A DNA stretch of 41,101 bases, taken from Gryganskiella cystojenkinii. Its lineage: Eukaryota; Mortierellomycota; Mortierellomycetes; Mortierellales; Mortierellaceae. Under the pieces are notes generated by a model. The model saw nothing but the letters and a program-made list of their open reading frames with translations. It did no database searches and had not been told where the DNA came from. How positions within the stretch are numbered: the stretch's first letter is position 1; each line of letters starts with the position of its first letter. Positions 9,672 to 20,575 of the stretch are shown in pieces. The translations under genes were made by a program, and so were the position numbers. The stretch is taken from contig JAAAIG010000296.1 in assembly GCA_015852425.1 (NCBI GenBank), forward strand, positions 1 through 41,101. The letters are read 5' to 3'.

Positions 9672-10659
9672 TTACTTTCGGCGCCACACACCAATCTTTT
9701 CCTTGCCCTGGCGGGCCTCGAACGAGGTGCAGTCGTCGACCAAGAGACAATCAAAGTTGGCATCAAGAAACTTGTGGTAGGCTTCGACACTGACGGCGAA
9801 AGGAGGCCCATCGGTGTGATCACCCAAGGGGAACATGAGTGTGATCAGGATACCATCCTTTGAGACGAGCTCACCCATACGACGACCCCAATCGGGTCTG
9901 AGCTCGGGCTGAATTGCGCAGAAGAAACTGATCCAATTCGAAGGAGAAAAAAGGCAATTTGAAAAGGCCAATGCCAAGATCAGTTACGAGGCAGACTTGG
10001 GTCAATCAGTAATGAGGAAAATAAGAGGAAGGTCAAAGGCAGTTTGACTTCTTACGTGTAGTCGTAGATGAGTTGGAATCCACCAGCAGGGATATCGAAC
10101 TTGAAGAAGTCACCGACCATGAATTCGGCCTGAGACTCGGGGATGTTCTTTTTGGAACGGATCTGGTAGGAATATAGAAAACATCATAACTGTGTCAATT
10201 TACGGGGTCTACAGCACATTGATTGGCGGTAGGCAAGGGCTCGTCATAAAGCATACCTCTTTGCACTGCTCGACGGCAATGGGACTGATATCGAGGCCAT
10301 AGGCCTTGCGATGCTCGTTACCGAGGTAGAAGACATCAACGCCACGTCCACAGCCGGGGACAAGGACGTTACCGGCTTGGGGGATCTGGTCCTTGATTGG
10401 CTTTTTCTCGATGACTTCAACCAATGCGGGGCTGGGGGTGCTTTTGTCCCAGGGATGGATATCCCGTCTCCAGAGCTCGTTCCAGCCTGTTTTTTCGGGG
10501 AAGATACATAGAAGAAAAGAAAATCTCGTGTTAGCGACAAAGGCCTTGGCAAGACTGAATGAGACCTGCGCATTGTCGCGTAATATAGTGTGAGATGGTC
10601 AAAGATGAGGTTAACTTGCCATCGGGCTGCTTGACAATGGTTTGGGCGAGGTCGTTCAT
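9672..10659 (-). CDS. TPMT/HOL-type thiol/halide methyltransferase, copy B (210 aa)
   Basis: Tandem paralogue of copy A on the same strand. Exons are 10659-10620, 10486-10257, 10162-10056 and 9927-9672. Exons 2, 3 and 4 have exactly the same lengths as in copy A (230, 107 and 256 nt), and all intron phases agree. Motifs are the same: LVPGCGRGVD (SAM motif I), YGLDIS, GDFF, YDYT-FFCAI, GDHTDGPP and a KGKEK tail. In the last exon I count about 13 differences in 84 residues against copy A. The N-terminus is five residues shorter and unrelated in sequence before the KQPDG/KKPDG junction. Intron 1 again needs a GC donor. The 210-residue product is presumably a SAM-dependent methylase of small thiols or halides; substrate divergence between copies cannot be judged. 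Confidence 0.9.
10618..10619 (-). other. GC (non-GT) 5' splice site of intron 1, methyltransferase B
   Basis: The donor reads G|GCAAGT at the same codon position and phase as in copy A. The alternative AA|GTTAAC would put the next exon out of frame. Confidence 0.85.
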
Positions 10660-10860
10660 TGCAGTGTGAAAGTGGAGAGGAGATGGGAGTGGAGGTAAAT
10701 CTGGAGGGAAAAGTTTGTTTGAAAATGAATTGAAACAGCAATCAGCATTGGGCATTATTTATGCGAATCGCGACCCCAGAAACTGCCTCCACGATTTTGT
10801 CCCGCGAACCTAAACAAGCTCTCAAACAATATGATATTGCGCGCGAAAAGGCGGGTCAAA

Positions 10861-10874
10861 AAAACAGCGCAGTC
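10861..10874 (-). promoter_or_regulatory. Conserved promoter box 1 (copy B)
   Basis: AAAACAGCGCAGTC on the plus strand, identical to 9096-9109 upstream of copy A. Confidence 0.5.
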
Positions 10875-10978
10875 GATTCATCCGTGGTGGCCTCGGCCAC
10901 GGTCTCTTTGATTTCACGAACAACTATCAAAAAATGATAAAAGAGCTCTTCTCACCTCCAGCCGGATCATCCAGAGGG

Positions 10979-10996
10979 GTACCCTTCGGCTGCGCA
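10979..10996 (-). promoter_or_regulatory. Conserved promoter box 2 (copy B)
   Basis: GTACCCTTCGGCTGCGCA on the plus strand, identical to 9172-9189 upstream of copy A. Confidence 0.55.
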
Positions 10997-11130
10997 AGGT
11001 CGTCCTGTCTACTACCGATGCGGTGAATGCCGTTGTGAGTTTGAAGAACTCTTGTACATCAATTAAAGCAAGACGAACGCGTCGGTAGACCATGTCGTCT
11101 CTGTGGTTTTACAGGTAATCGGGGTTTTAG

Positions 11131-12058
11131 TTGGAGTTGCTCGTTTTGGTAGACAAAGGCTGCAAAAAAGTATGATAGTCAGTGTGATGGGAGAGGGTCA
11201 GGCCACTTTTCTCGTGGGCTTTTTGAAAGAGTTGAACGTGATGTGAAGAAAAGGGGTCGACGTCTGCCAATTGCTGAAGGATGCTGGTAGCCAGATTCGT
11301 GAAGAGCAACGAGATAAAAAAAAAAGAGGGGTGAGCGATCATCTGCACGCGGATCTAGTTCGGAATAACGAGAAGGATAAGGGAGTTAGGGGTAACATGC
11401 CAACGAATGATTGTCCGTACCGGTTTTTTCTTGTGCGATGTATTAGGCAAGGAGCGCAAGGTAGCTGCTTTGTTTTGTTTTTTGTGCTGCTGTTGCTGTC
11501 GCTGTTGTTGTTGATCACGATGTCAGCAGCGTGCACGGGAAAAAGAGAACGGGATCTTTAGAGGCAGTCTTTCAGTAACGCGCAAGGGAAAAGCCAACCC
11601 TTCACTCCCTTTCTCTTCAAAGTCACTCTTCTTTCTACTTTTTCGTTTCTTTTGTTTTGCCAGTCAACCTTTTCCTTTCTTACGCTAGTTCTTTTTCATC
11701 TCGATCAGACAACAACTACCTCCCTCTCTCCCCTTTCTACTCTTTTCTCTTTTTCGCTGACTCCAGCACTCCAGTAGAACTGCAGAATCCTTTTAATTTG
11801 CTATTCGTTTTTTTGTTGTGGGATTCCACTCTGTCCCCACCTTTATTTGCCACGACCCTATGTCTAATTCCTCGGACACTGACATCAGTTTCATTCCCTA
11901 ATAAATCGCCGCGAGCACGAGCTATCAAAGAAGGCTTCGACACATCATTCCTCGCTCATTTTTTCCGCCGTCTTTACTTTTTCCTTCTCCACCCCCCACC
12001 CACTCGATCACTCGGCTCGTAACGAAACACTCCTTTATCAGGGACGACTCCTTCCACA
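11131..12058 (+). promoter_or_regulatory. Upstream region and CT-rich leader of the sterylglucosidase gene
   Basis: From about 11580 the plus strand is strongly CT-rich up to the ATG at 12059, as in fungal promoters and leaders. The left part holds a minus-strand open frame of 73 codons (11127-11348) that I do not accept as a gene. No RNA gene or repeat was recognised. Confidence 0.4.
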
Positions 12059-15000
12059 ATGCAACAACCGGACTTGACAGTGGGCTTCGATAACCCATGG
12101 GAGTCAGCGAGACTTGCAGCAAAGGACGGATGGATTCTCGATCCCCAAAACAGAGTCGTGATCCTTCATGGAATCAATCTCTCTGGTGGCTCCAAGATGC
12201 CCTTTTCAAATGCTTCAGAGGCAGCTGCCGCCGCTTGCTCTTCAAGGGCTTCTGCAGTCGTCATCGACGGAACACAACCAACACACTTTGGGGCAACGCC
12301 ATCAACGGCTTTCTCAGAACCTGCATCGTCGTCATTAACTCCATCAGCAGGCAACATTCGGGCTTCAAAACAAGAGGAAGAGAAACAAGAAGAGATCAAG
12401 AGCCAAAACAAAGGCGAGATACCAGGAGTCTTGTACGCCTACAAGACGGAACACTTTTTTGAACATCGACAAGTCTCGTTCGTAAACCGACCATTTCCTT
12501 TGGATGAGGCCGATCTACACTTTGAGAGGTTGGCCCGATGGGGCTGTCAATGCCTTCGAGTCTTGGTTCCCTGGGAGGCACTGGAGCATGAAGGACCGTA
12601 AGTTCGTTCCGTACACTTTGTCCCTCTTACTCTAATGGAACTTTTTAAGTGTCGCATGACATGCCCACTAAACGTTTTTGACCTCTGTTTGATCCCGTTG
12701 ACAGTGGTATCTATGACGAGGATTACATCAACTACTTGATCGAGTTACTCAAGGTCGCCGGCAAATACGGACTAAAGTGCTTCCTGGATCCCCATGTCGA
12801 TTGTTGGAGTCGTTTCACAGGCGGATCTGGAATGTATGCTTTTTGAGCTGGTTTTTTTATCATATGCTTACCTTTGTGATCGTGATTTAAACTCACAACC
12901 TCCAATACTATTTTTTTAATACAGGCCGGGATGGACAATTGAACTTGCGGGACTGGACATGACCAAGTTTGAGCCCACAGAGGCAGCCACTGTACAAAAC
13001 GTAAGGATCTCCCTTTACTCTTGAGGTGACCTTGTCATTCACTGTTGTGCTTAATGACTAACGCCAATGATCCCTTGAACACAAAAACAGACATACAAAG
13101 ACAAGGAAAACTATCCGAGGATGATTTGGGCTACTAATAGTTTCAAGCTTGCAGCCGCCACCATGTATACACTCTTCCTTGCAGGACAGGTCTTTGCGCC
13201 CCAGGCCATGGTCCCACTCTCAACCACAACGCTGGCTTACTTAAGAAGAGTCCACTCGGCCGTCGTATCTGACGAAGCTTATCGAAGAGGCGTCGAGGGA
13301 GGCGTCAAGGCTCCCTCTCCCGTTCACCATCTGATTCCGATCCCACGTGCTGATCATAGTTTTGTAGAAACAGGGCAGGTCAACATTCAACATTTCCTCC
13401 AGGGTCATTTCATCGAGGCGTTCTGTCATCTGGTCGAGAGAATTCGTGAGGACGATGCAAAAGTTATCTCTGCTGTTGCCAACAAAGAGGGAAATAGTGG
13501 TGGATCTTGCGCAGATACGATCGGTCTTATAGCTTCAGGCACAGTCATGGGCTTCGATTCCTTGAACGAGCCCTCACCTGGATATCTGAACCACCCAGAT
13601 CTCAACGAATTACTCGAGCTTGCTGATCTCCCTATTGGAACTTGTCCAACTCCCATCCAAGGATTCGAACTCGCTCAAGGACGAACAGTCAAGTGTGCAG
13701 TTTGGCAGACTGGAGGATTTGGACCAATCCGGAAGGGATCCGCCAAAGTCAACCCAGGAAAGATCAATCTCTGGAGACGACCCTACTGGAATACACGACA
13801 CCAAGTTGATCAAGATAACCATGATTTACTCCACCCTCCATCGGCTCCGGCTTTGCCGTATCACTCTGGTGGAGATGACCGATCGTCTCCTCGATCATCG
13901 CCGTTCGACATTGTCGCCAATTTGGATATTACTGCCGCAAAGAACGCGATCGCTAATTTGAGTCGCCCCCATAAAGGGGCGGGTCAAAAACTCTCTGCGA
14001 CACAGACTCTGGCAGAAGCGCACCTCCTCAAGTCCGGTTGGCCAGAACCCGCCGGTTACAGTGATCTCTGTCTCTGGGCTGACCACAAGGTCTGGGACCC
14101 GCAAACTGGGAAACTTTTGAAACCGAACTACTTCGAACGGATTCCAACCACGACCACGCAGGGTGGACAACCGGTCTCGACCGGGTATCAACCTGGCAAG
14201 GAAGTCGAATGGAAATCCGATTTCTGGCTACCGTTCGTGAATTCGTTTTCATTGAGACTCCGTCAACAAGAGCCAAAGTTGACCATCTTTGTAGAACCGC
14301 CTATTAATGAGGCTCCGCCGATTTTCAAGCTGGAAAAGGTCTTGATAATGGGTGCTGGGGATCACCTGTTGAACATGATACGATCCATGGTCAGTTGGAA
14401 ACCACTGGATCGGTTCCGGAATCAACATACCCGGATGTTTTGTCGTCAGTCAGTCCCTGGTGCCAGCACAGCCGACAGTGCCGCCTCTGGATCCCTAGGG
14501 ACGGACTCTCATTCCGCGATCAAGGCCAAAGTCTCTTCGGTCCGGCGTGTCGAGGATGATCTGCACGACAATGCTAGCCAGAACCCAAACTTCGATCCCG
14601 TGGGAGATGTGAGCGAGAACGTAGTTGTGGCCCCGCATTTTTACGATGGGTACACAAACGTGACTCGAGATTTTGTCCCATTTACTATGGATTATCTTGG
14701 TTATAAACGAGGCATCTACTGGTCTGTCCTCGGAGCGCTGAAATTCGGTTGGAACGGGGTAGGTCAAGCCTGGAAGGATCAAGTCGCCGGTATTCAATCC
14801 GATATTCGATTCGCGATGGGTCAACAGCATGGGATCTTGATGGGCGAGACTGGGATCCCGATGGATATGCATAACAAGTCCAGTTTTAACCATCTGTACG
14901 GGTCCCCGAAACAAATCTTTGCGATGCAACTCATGTTGGATGCCATGGATGCGTCCATGTTGAGTTTCACGCTATGGAACTATTGCCCCGATAATTCGAA

Positions 15001-16477
15001 TCAGTGGGGCGATCGTTGGAACGGAGAGGATTTCAGTGTCTGGTGTCCACCCAAGAACAATTTTCTGGATCCGGACGACGCCTCGACGACTATGAAGGAC
15101 GCTAGCGGTGCCCTGGTACAGAGGGCATCCACACCCGATGTCAAGTTGACTGAGATATCGAGCGAAATAGGCACTGGCAAGGAGGTGGCTGGTTGCAACG
15201 AAGGTTGTATATGGTGGTGTTGTCTCCCCAAGAGTTTCGTCTGGACCAGAAGAACGGCACCGAAACGATTGGTGGTGATCTCCGTTGAACCGATCACGCC
15301 AGCGGTAACGCAATCGGCCATGGCAGCCTCGTCTTCCAATCCACACTCTATCGCATCTACAAACACCTCGGCCACGGGAATGCCACTGACACCTAAAACC
15401 GTCGATACTGCAGGTTCAAAAATAGCGGTGGCAACACTCGAATCCTGGCAGGACCTCCTCCCACTCTCGTTGTTAATCGAACGGAGCCGAGCAGAGTTTT
15501 ATTCAGGGCTCCGAGCGACCGAGTCCTTTATCCGAGCATATCCATTGGCCATCTGGGGCGAACCATTGATGTACAAGTTTGAACCCGGCAAACCCGTCTC
15601 TTCTGGTTCCGCCGATGTTGCAAATGCATCCCCTCGATTCCGAGCCAGAACGAATGACGTGCAGAGTTGGGAGAATCGATTCGTGATGTTCTCAACGCTC
15701 GCATGTGGCCGATCACAGACTCGAGAGGACAATTGGCAGAAATCCCAACAACAATGTCAGGATGACATTTCGTCCTCGGACAACGAGACGTTGAGGCCTG
15801 TCCCATCCACAGATGTGTTTCTACCCAGGTTCCACTTCTCGTTGGACTCGCCCGTCGGCAAGGACCGGTTTGAATCAGCGCGCTATCTGCAAGAATTGCA
15901 AGAAAACAGTAACGACATCTCAACATCAACAGTGACCAGGTCTGCCAAGGATAAAGGACGGTGGCATCGACTCGAAATCAAGATCTCGGATGGTCATTTT
16001 ACTGTATCACCCGAACGTCAGCTTCTTCAACACTGGACTGCCCCTAACTCGTCTCGCGACAACAACACTGTCTACAACCCACAAGACAACCTTGCATCAA
16101 CTACTGAACTTTTCGAAACTGCCGAAACCCGGGTTAAGAATCTTTTTGCGCTAGGATGGGACGGGAAACTGGGCATCTCTACCGAATCGGAACAAGATTG
16201 GATTCGACGGCTATGGTCCGAGATGCGCAAAGGTGAGGCCGAGGCCGAGAATTTCGTCCGCCCGTCTTGTTTCTCGTGCTGTTGGTCTGCGCCTTCCGAT
16301 GTCGCCGTGGAGGAAAAGAAACGGCTAAAGTACAAGGAGTTACAACAACGTTGGCGGGATCAAATCGGGTTGCCGGTTAAAGGCGCTGCCTTTTGCCCGA
16401 CATGTGGTCAACTCGAGATCATGCATTTGCATGGACTGGAGGCTCAACTTTTGATGTGGTCTGGGTACCGCGGATAA
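12059..16477 (+). CDS. GH5 steryl-beta-glucosidase-like enzyme (EGCrP2/Sgl1 type), 1376 aa
   Basis: Four exons, 12059-12597, 12705-12833, 12925-13000 and 13091-16477, all GT-AG with consistent phase, give 1376 residues. The N-terminal GWILDPQNRVVILHGINLSG strand, the CLRVLVPWEALEHEGPG segment and FLDPHVDCWSRF fit the (beta/alpha)8 fold of GH5. The predicted acid/base is Glu408 in SLNEPSPGY, and the predicted nucleophile is Glu834 in MGETGIP. This is the motif pair of fungal endoglycoceramidase-related enzymes, which include ergosteryl-glucosidases. The likely role is hydrolysis of sterol glucosides. The protein is longer than the roughly 850 residues I recall for the Cryptococcus enzyme, because of low-complexity inserts (about 50-120 and 455-500) and a long C-terminus. 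No signal peptide is seen, suggesting an intracellular enzyme. Cys-rich patches occur near residues 950-960 and 1305-1315. Cerebrosidase activity is the main alternative. Confidence 0.88.
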
Positions 16478-16494
16478 CACACACACACACACAC
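16477..16494. repeat. (AC)n microsatellite after the sterylglucosidase stop codon
   Basis: About nine AC units lie at the start of the 3' untranslated region, between the convergent sterylglucosidase and F-box genes. Confidence 0.85.
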
Positions 16495-16689
16495 GCACCC
16501 TATCCCATCCAGAGAACGGTTTTTGTTCCTTGCTAAGACTTCTGCTAATACCCAATGAATAATAAGAATAATAATCAATCATAAATACACTTATGTGACA
16601 CCTTCCGAAAAGGTCTCCGAGATGTGAAAAACGGCGTATGATATTGAGCTTCAGTTTTTTTTTTTTATTTGTCGGCAGAGTCCATACGA

Positions 16690-18495
16690 TCATCGGGACC
16701 GGAACCCAATCTGTTCGAGGTCCTCCTTGGTCACAAGCCCTTCTTTCTCCTCTCCATCCTCGCCTGGGATCGAAGCGAAGAGTATCTGCCGGAAACTGGC
16801 ATCCCTGAAAGGTTGACCATACCAATAAAACGTGAGATATTCCATTTTCTCCATCCGCTTCGCCATTCTTGCCAGCTGTCTGACCAACAGGACGGTTCCT
16901 TCTATCCAGACCCTCTCGGGTTCTGGGACCGTGCTCTCGAGATCCTTTGGAAATCGTCTATGAGTGATTGTCAGTGTCAAATTCGTCAGTCCTGTACAGA
17001 GCCAGGGTTCCTGAACAAGATCTTCGAGTTCGACGGACGATCGAGGTTCAGCACCGGAGTGAAGCACCCGCACAAATAAATAGGTCAAACGAGGACATTC
17101 CCTCAATATCTTGACCAATTCCTTCCCATGATCCTGTTTTGGGACCTGGTCGAGACTCAAGGTTCGGATTGTCTCTCGAGAAGTTGTTCGAACTGTCGGT
17201 AGGACCCTGTTCGCGCCATCACTTCCCAAGTCCAGAGCCAATTTTGTCAGACACAGATTTTTGGTGAGTCGATCGAATGCCCGGGCTTCCTGGCCAACAA
17301 ATCGACCCCCGCCTTCAGAATCGTAATTCAGATGGAGTTCCTGGATTGGACAGGCTCGTGCGGCAAGGACATCCATGAGTTCCTGAGCGAGGCCGACGTG
17401 TGTGATCGAGGGTGCGCTCAGGTTCTTGAGGTTTGGACAACGGTATTTGATAAACGGGATCAAGATGCAGGCCTCTGCACCTGAACCTAAACCCTGGAAA
17501 TGAACCGACTCGATCGCTGTGGGACTAAAAGGAGTGGTCGCTGTTACCGCTATGCTGTTGTTGCTGTTGCTGCTGTTGCCGTCATTGTTGCCAGGGGTTT
17601 TAAATTTTGTCACAAGTCGCTCAAGCTTATCGGGATCCGAGGGAAAGTAAAAATCATCAAACACCAGAGTCAAAGCCTTAAGGGTCGGAAGATCGATCTT
17701 GAAGATGACCTGGAGAAGGGTCCGGATATCAAGCGACTTTCCACAGCTTGCAGACATCGTAAAACGTAGATCGTGAAGTCGGCTCAGGGAGATTGAACGG
17801 AGAGGGTGGTTCGGTTGAATGAGGACTGGTAAAATAGCTTTCCGGAAGTGCGGGGTGTTGTGCCGGCAGAGTTCGACTGAGAGGGACAAGAGTCTCGGAT
17901 TTTGATGGACAAGATCGAATGCACTCGGTTGTAGATCTTGCTCCTGGTCCCGTTCCTCTTCTTTCTCATTTGAAATTGCAACTTCCAGAGTCGCCGCTGT
18001 CGGCGATGCATCGGCAATGTTTACATAGTCGTCCTCGTTGTTGTCGCCCTCATCCTCATTCTCATCGGTATGGTCACCGTCATCGTCGACGCAACCAGAC
18101 CAATCTTGACGGCAGTCAAGGTATAAAAGATTCGTTAACGTGGTCGGCGAAGCGTTCCAGTGAAGAAAATACGTCACGTTGGCATCAAGTCCGTTGAAAG
18201 TCAAAGACCGAATCCAGTGCGCATGTTCGACAATGCTGTCCCTGCACTCTTGCGACAAATACAAGGGTGTGGAGGATCGACCATATCGGGGTTTCGTGAG
18301 GTTGACAGATCGCCAATGGTTGGATCGAAATAGTTGGAACCAGGCCTTGCTCACTCTACAACAGGACCAGATGTCGGGGTCAGAGAGGTGTCTGCAGATA
18401 GTGTCTCTGAGGAGAGGGATTTCGAAGACAGTGACAGGTTTAGCATATGCTCCGTGAGGTGAGTTTTCCTTTATGACGTCTGGATTGGCGGCCAT
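16690..18495 (-). CDS. F-box/LRR-like protein, 601 aa, intronless
   Basis: One uninterrupted minus-strand frame of 601 codons. Residues about 21-63 read as an F-box: VFEIPLLRDTICRHLSD, then CCRVSKAWFQLFRSNHWRSV. The downstream region has irregular leucine-rich repeats with LxxLxL spacing (about 98-125, 195-300 and 345-480). An acidic Asp/Glu-rich insert lies at about 136-157. Such proteins act as substrate adaptors of SCF ubiquitin ligases through Skp1, and large families of them are known in Mortierella-type fungi. No substrate can be inferred. The stop codon lies 213 nt from the convergent sterylglucosidase stop. The call rests on the F-box and LRR pattern; individual repeats are weak. Confidence 0.8.
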   Translation of the reverse strand: MAANPDVIKENSPHGAYAKPVTVFEIPLLRDTICRHLSDPDIWSCCRVSKAWFQLFRSNHWRSVNLTKPRYGRSSTPLYLSQECRDSIVEHAHWIRSLTFNGLDANVTYFLHWNASPTTLTNLLYLDCRQDWSGCVDDDGDHTDENEDEGDNNEDDYVNIADASPTAATLEVAISNEKEEERDQEQDLQPSAFDLVHQNPRLLSLSVELCRHNTPHFRKAILPVLIQPNHPLRSISLSRLHDLRFTMSASCGKSLDIRTLLQVIFKIDLPTLKALTLVFDDFYFPSDPDKLERLVTKFKTPGNNDGNSSNSNNSIAVTATTPFSPTAIESVHFQGLGSGAEACILIPFIKYRCPNLKNLSAPSITHVGLAQELMDVLAARACPIQELHLNYDSEGGGRFVGQEARAFDRLTKNLCLTKLALDLGSDGANRVLPTVRTTSRETIRTLSLDQVPKQDHGKELVKILRECPRLTYLFVRVLHSGAEPRSSVELEDLVQEPWLCTGLTNLTLTITHRRFPKDLESTVPEPERVWIEGTVLLVRQLARMAKRMEKMEYLTFYWYGQPFRDASFRQILFASIPGEDGEEKEGLVTKEDLEQIGFRSR

Positions 18496-19353
18496 GGAAT
18501 GTAACGTCTTTTTGTTCCTGTTCCTTGAGATGACTACGAAGAGGAAAGTTGAAGAGGAAAAAGAAAAAGAAGAAAAGGAAGGGAGACGAAATTTGGGTCA
18601 AGAGCGCGAGTCAGGTGAAGCTTGGGCTGTGCATCTGTTTTGTTATTTGTTGACGGGTACGAGAAAAGAAACAGTCGCAGTTTGCACCATGATCCAAAGC
18701 TTTTAGATCCAGGCACCTTGACACCCACCGATTTCTCCGTTGGTTTCTGTGGCATCCTCTCTCTCTCGACATCAGTCACCGTTGGGAGACAATTCTGCCA
18801 TATTCTCAATATACTCTACTCTCGTCTTTATGAGTAATACAAGGCACAACATACATCCCAGTCTTCCTTTTCAACTGTCCTCAACCCCAACAGGGAACGA
18901 AAGAAAAATGGGAAAAGAAACTCTTGGTGAGCACCTATTCCGTTGCCTCCCCACTTTTCTTCTAAACTCGAGAGTCAGGGACCAGGCAAGAAGTAAACGA
19001 GTCAAAGTAAAAGTTTGTTTGCTCAAAACCCAATCAACGCCATCCGGTCATGTCCTCTTTTCCTCTTTTTCAACCCTCCTTCCTAAACAGGCAGTCGGCC
19101 TTTCTTTTCCCACGGGCGCATCTCCACTTCCTCTTAAATGGCCTCGCTCTCTTGTTTGTGTCCGTGGTAGCCCTGTGCAAAAAGTTTCATCACTGGCTAA
19201 AGAGTCATCCCAGACGGTCTCTGCCCGCATCGAAAAAATATCCCTCCCTCGTCTTTAAAATATCTGTCGTCCCCACACCTTTTTACTCTTTTTTCTTCTT
19301 GTTCCTTATTCCTCTCTCCACTCTTCACCCCTCTACTCTCTTTATACTCCATC
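18496..19353. promoter_or_regulatory. Divergent promoter region between the F-box gene and glutaryl-CoA dehydrogenase
   Basis: No gene was recognised across about 860 nt. The final 100 nt before 19354 are CT-rich. A 172-codon plus-strand open frame (18740-19258) is Ser/Pro/Leu-rich without motifs and is treated as chance. Confidence 0.45.
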
Positions 19354-20544
19354 ATGTCCATGCGTCTTCTCACAAAGGCTTTCAAGCCTTCCATGATCCC
19401 CCATGTTCGCGCCATGGCCTCTCAGCCCAAGTGTACGTTTTACTTCAAAAGATTGTCATCCCGGCTTCTTGTCCCATGTGGATGACAATCAACGTTTTTC
19501 TATGTGATTATGATTCAAGATTACAGCATAATTGCATCAAAGTCTTCATCCAAGTGTAATTGTCTCGAACACTCAGCTATGAACCGCGTTCCTAAACTCA
19601 CACTCACTTGTCTTTCGTTTTCGTCTTAGCCTTCGTCAAGTATGACTGGACTGACCCTCTCAACCTGAACTCTCAGCTCACCGAGGAAGAGATCGCTGTC
19701 AGGTAAAATATATGCAAACACCTCTCCTCTTTCTCGATCTGATCTGATCCCCCATGTCCTGAGTAGTCAGCTTGATACCGATCGTGCCCCACTAAAGCTC
19801 GCGTCTGTAATTATACTTCTAATAGAGATATTGCCCATGACTACTGCCAGGAGAAGCTCATGCCCCGCATCATCATGGCTAACCGTCATGAGAGTATGTT
19901 CTCTTTTTTTGTAACTGCTAAGCTTGTCAAGCACCTGGACACATATCTGCTGCAACAAGACACTAACCTTCTCTTGCTCTCTTCTTAATCATCTCATCAG
20001 AGTTCGATCGTGAGATCTTGTCCGAGATGGGTGAGCTCGGTCTCCTTGGATCGACCATTGAGGGTTATGGATGTGCTGGTGTCTCCTCAGTTGCTTATGG
20101 TCTCACCGCCCGCGAAGTCGAGAGGTAAGGAAAAGAATTTTTGCCTTGGTCAATTATGAGCTCTTCAGAGTGTGGGTAAACTAATTTTGATGTGCTCTGT
20201 CTAATTTTTCAACCAAACAGAGTCGACAGCGGCTACCGTTCAGCCATGAGTGTCCAGTCCTCGCTCGTTATGCACCCTATCTATGCCTACGGAACTGAGG
20301 CTCAGAAGGACAAGTGGCTCCCTCGCCTCGGTACGTTTTATCATGTCACAGTCTCCCGATGATTTACCCACGCTTAGATATCAGACTTGTATACTAATCC
20401 TGTACCTTTTTCGCTATAATTATTCAACAGCCAAGGGTGAGATTGTCGGATGCTTCGGATTGACTGAGCCCAACCATGGATCCGACCCTGGCTCGATGGA
20501 GACTGTTGCTAAGAAGGTTAACGGCCACTATGTCCTCAACGGTT

Positions 20545-20575
<31 letters not shown>

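Larger units (their letters stand above)
10660..11130. promoter_or_regulatory. Promoter region of methyltransferase B with conserved boxes
   Basis: On the minus strand GCATAAATA (10756-10764) lies about 97 nt before the ATG, matching copy A. Box 1 is at 10861-10874 and box 2 at 10979-10996, each identical to the copy A boxes. Between them a GTGGCC-TC-GGCCAC inverted repeat (10887-10900) occupies the place of the copy A palindrome. Confidence 0.55.

Noticed and set aside
11127..11348. Minus-strand open frame of 73 codons with a hydrophobic N-terminus, upstream of methyltransferase B
   Set aside because: The composition is partly protein-like, but the hydrophobic start is coded by a T-rich run, no motif or homologue is recognised, and an acceptor-like TTTTTTGCAG sits inside it. 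Not enough to call a gene.
18740..19258. Plus-strand open frame of 172 codons upstream of glutaryl-CoA dehydrogenase
   Set aside because: Ser/Pro/Leu-rich translation of CT-rich promoter DNA, with no domain; a real gene starts just downstream at 19354.
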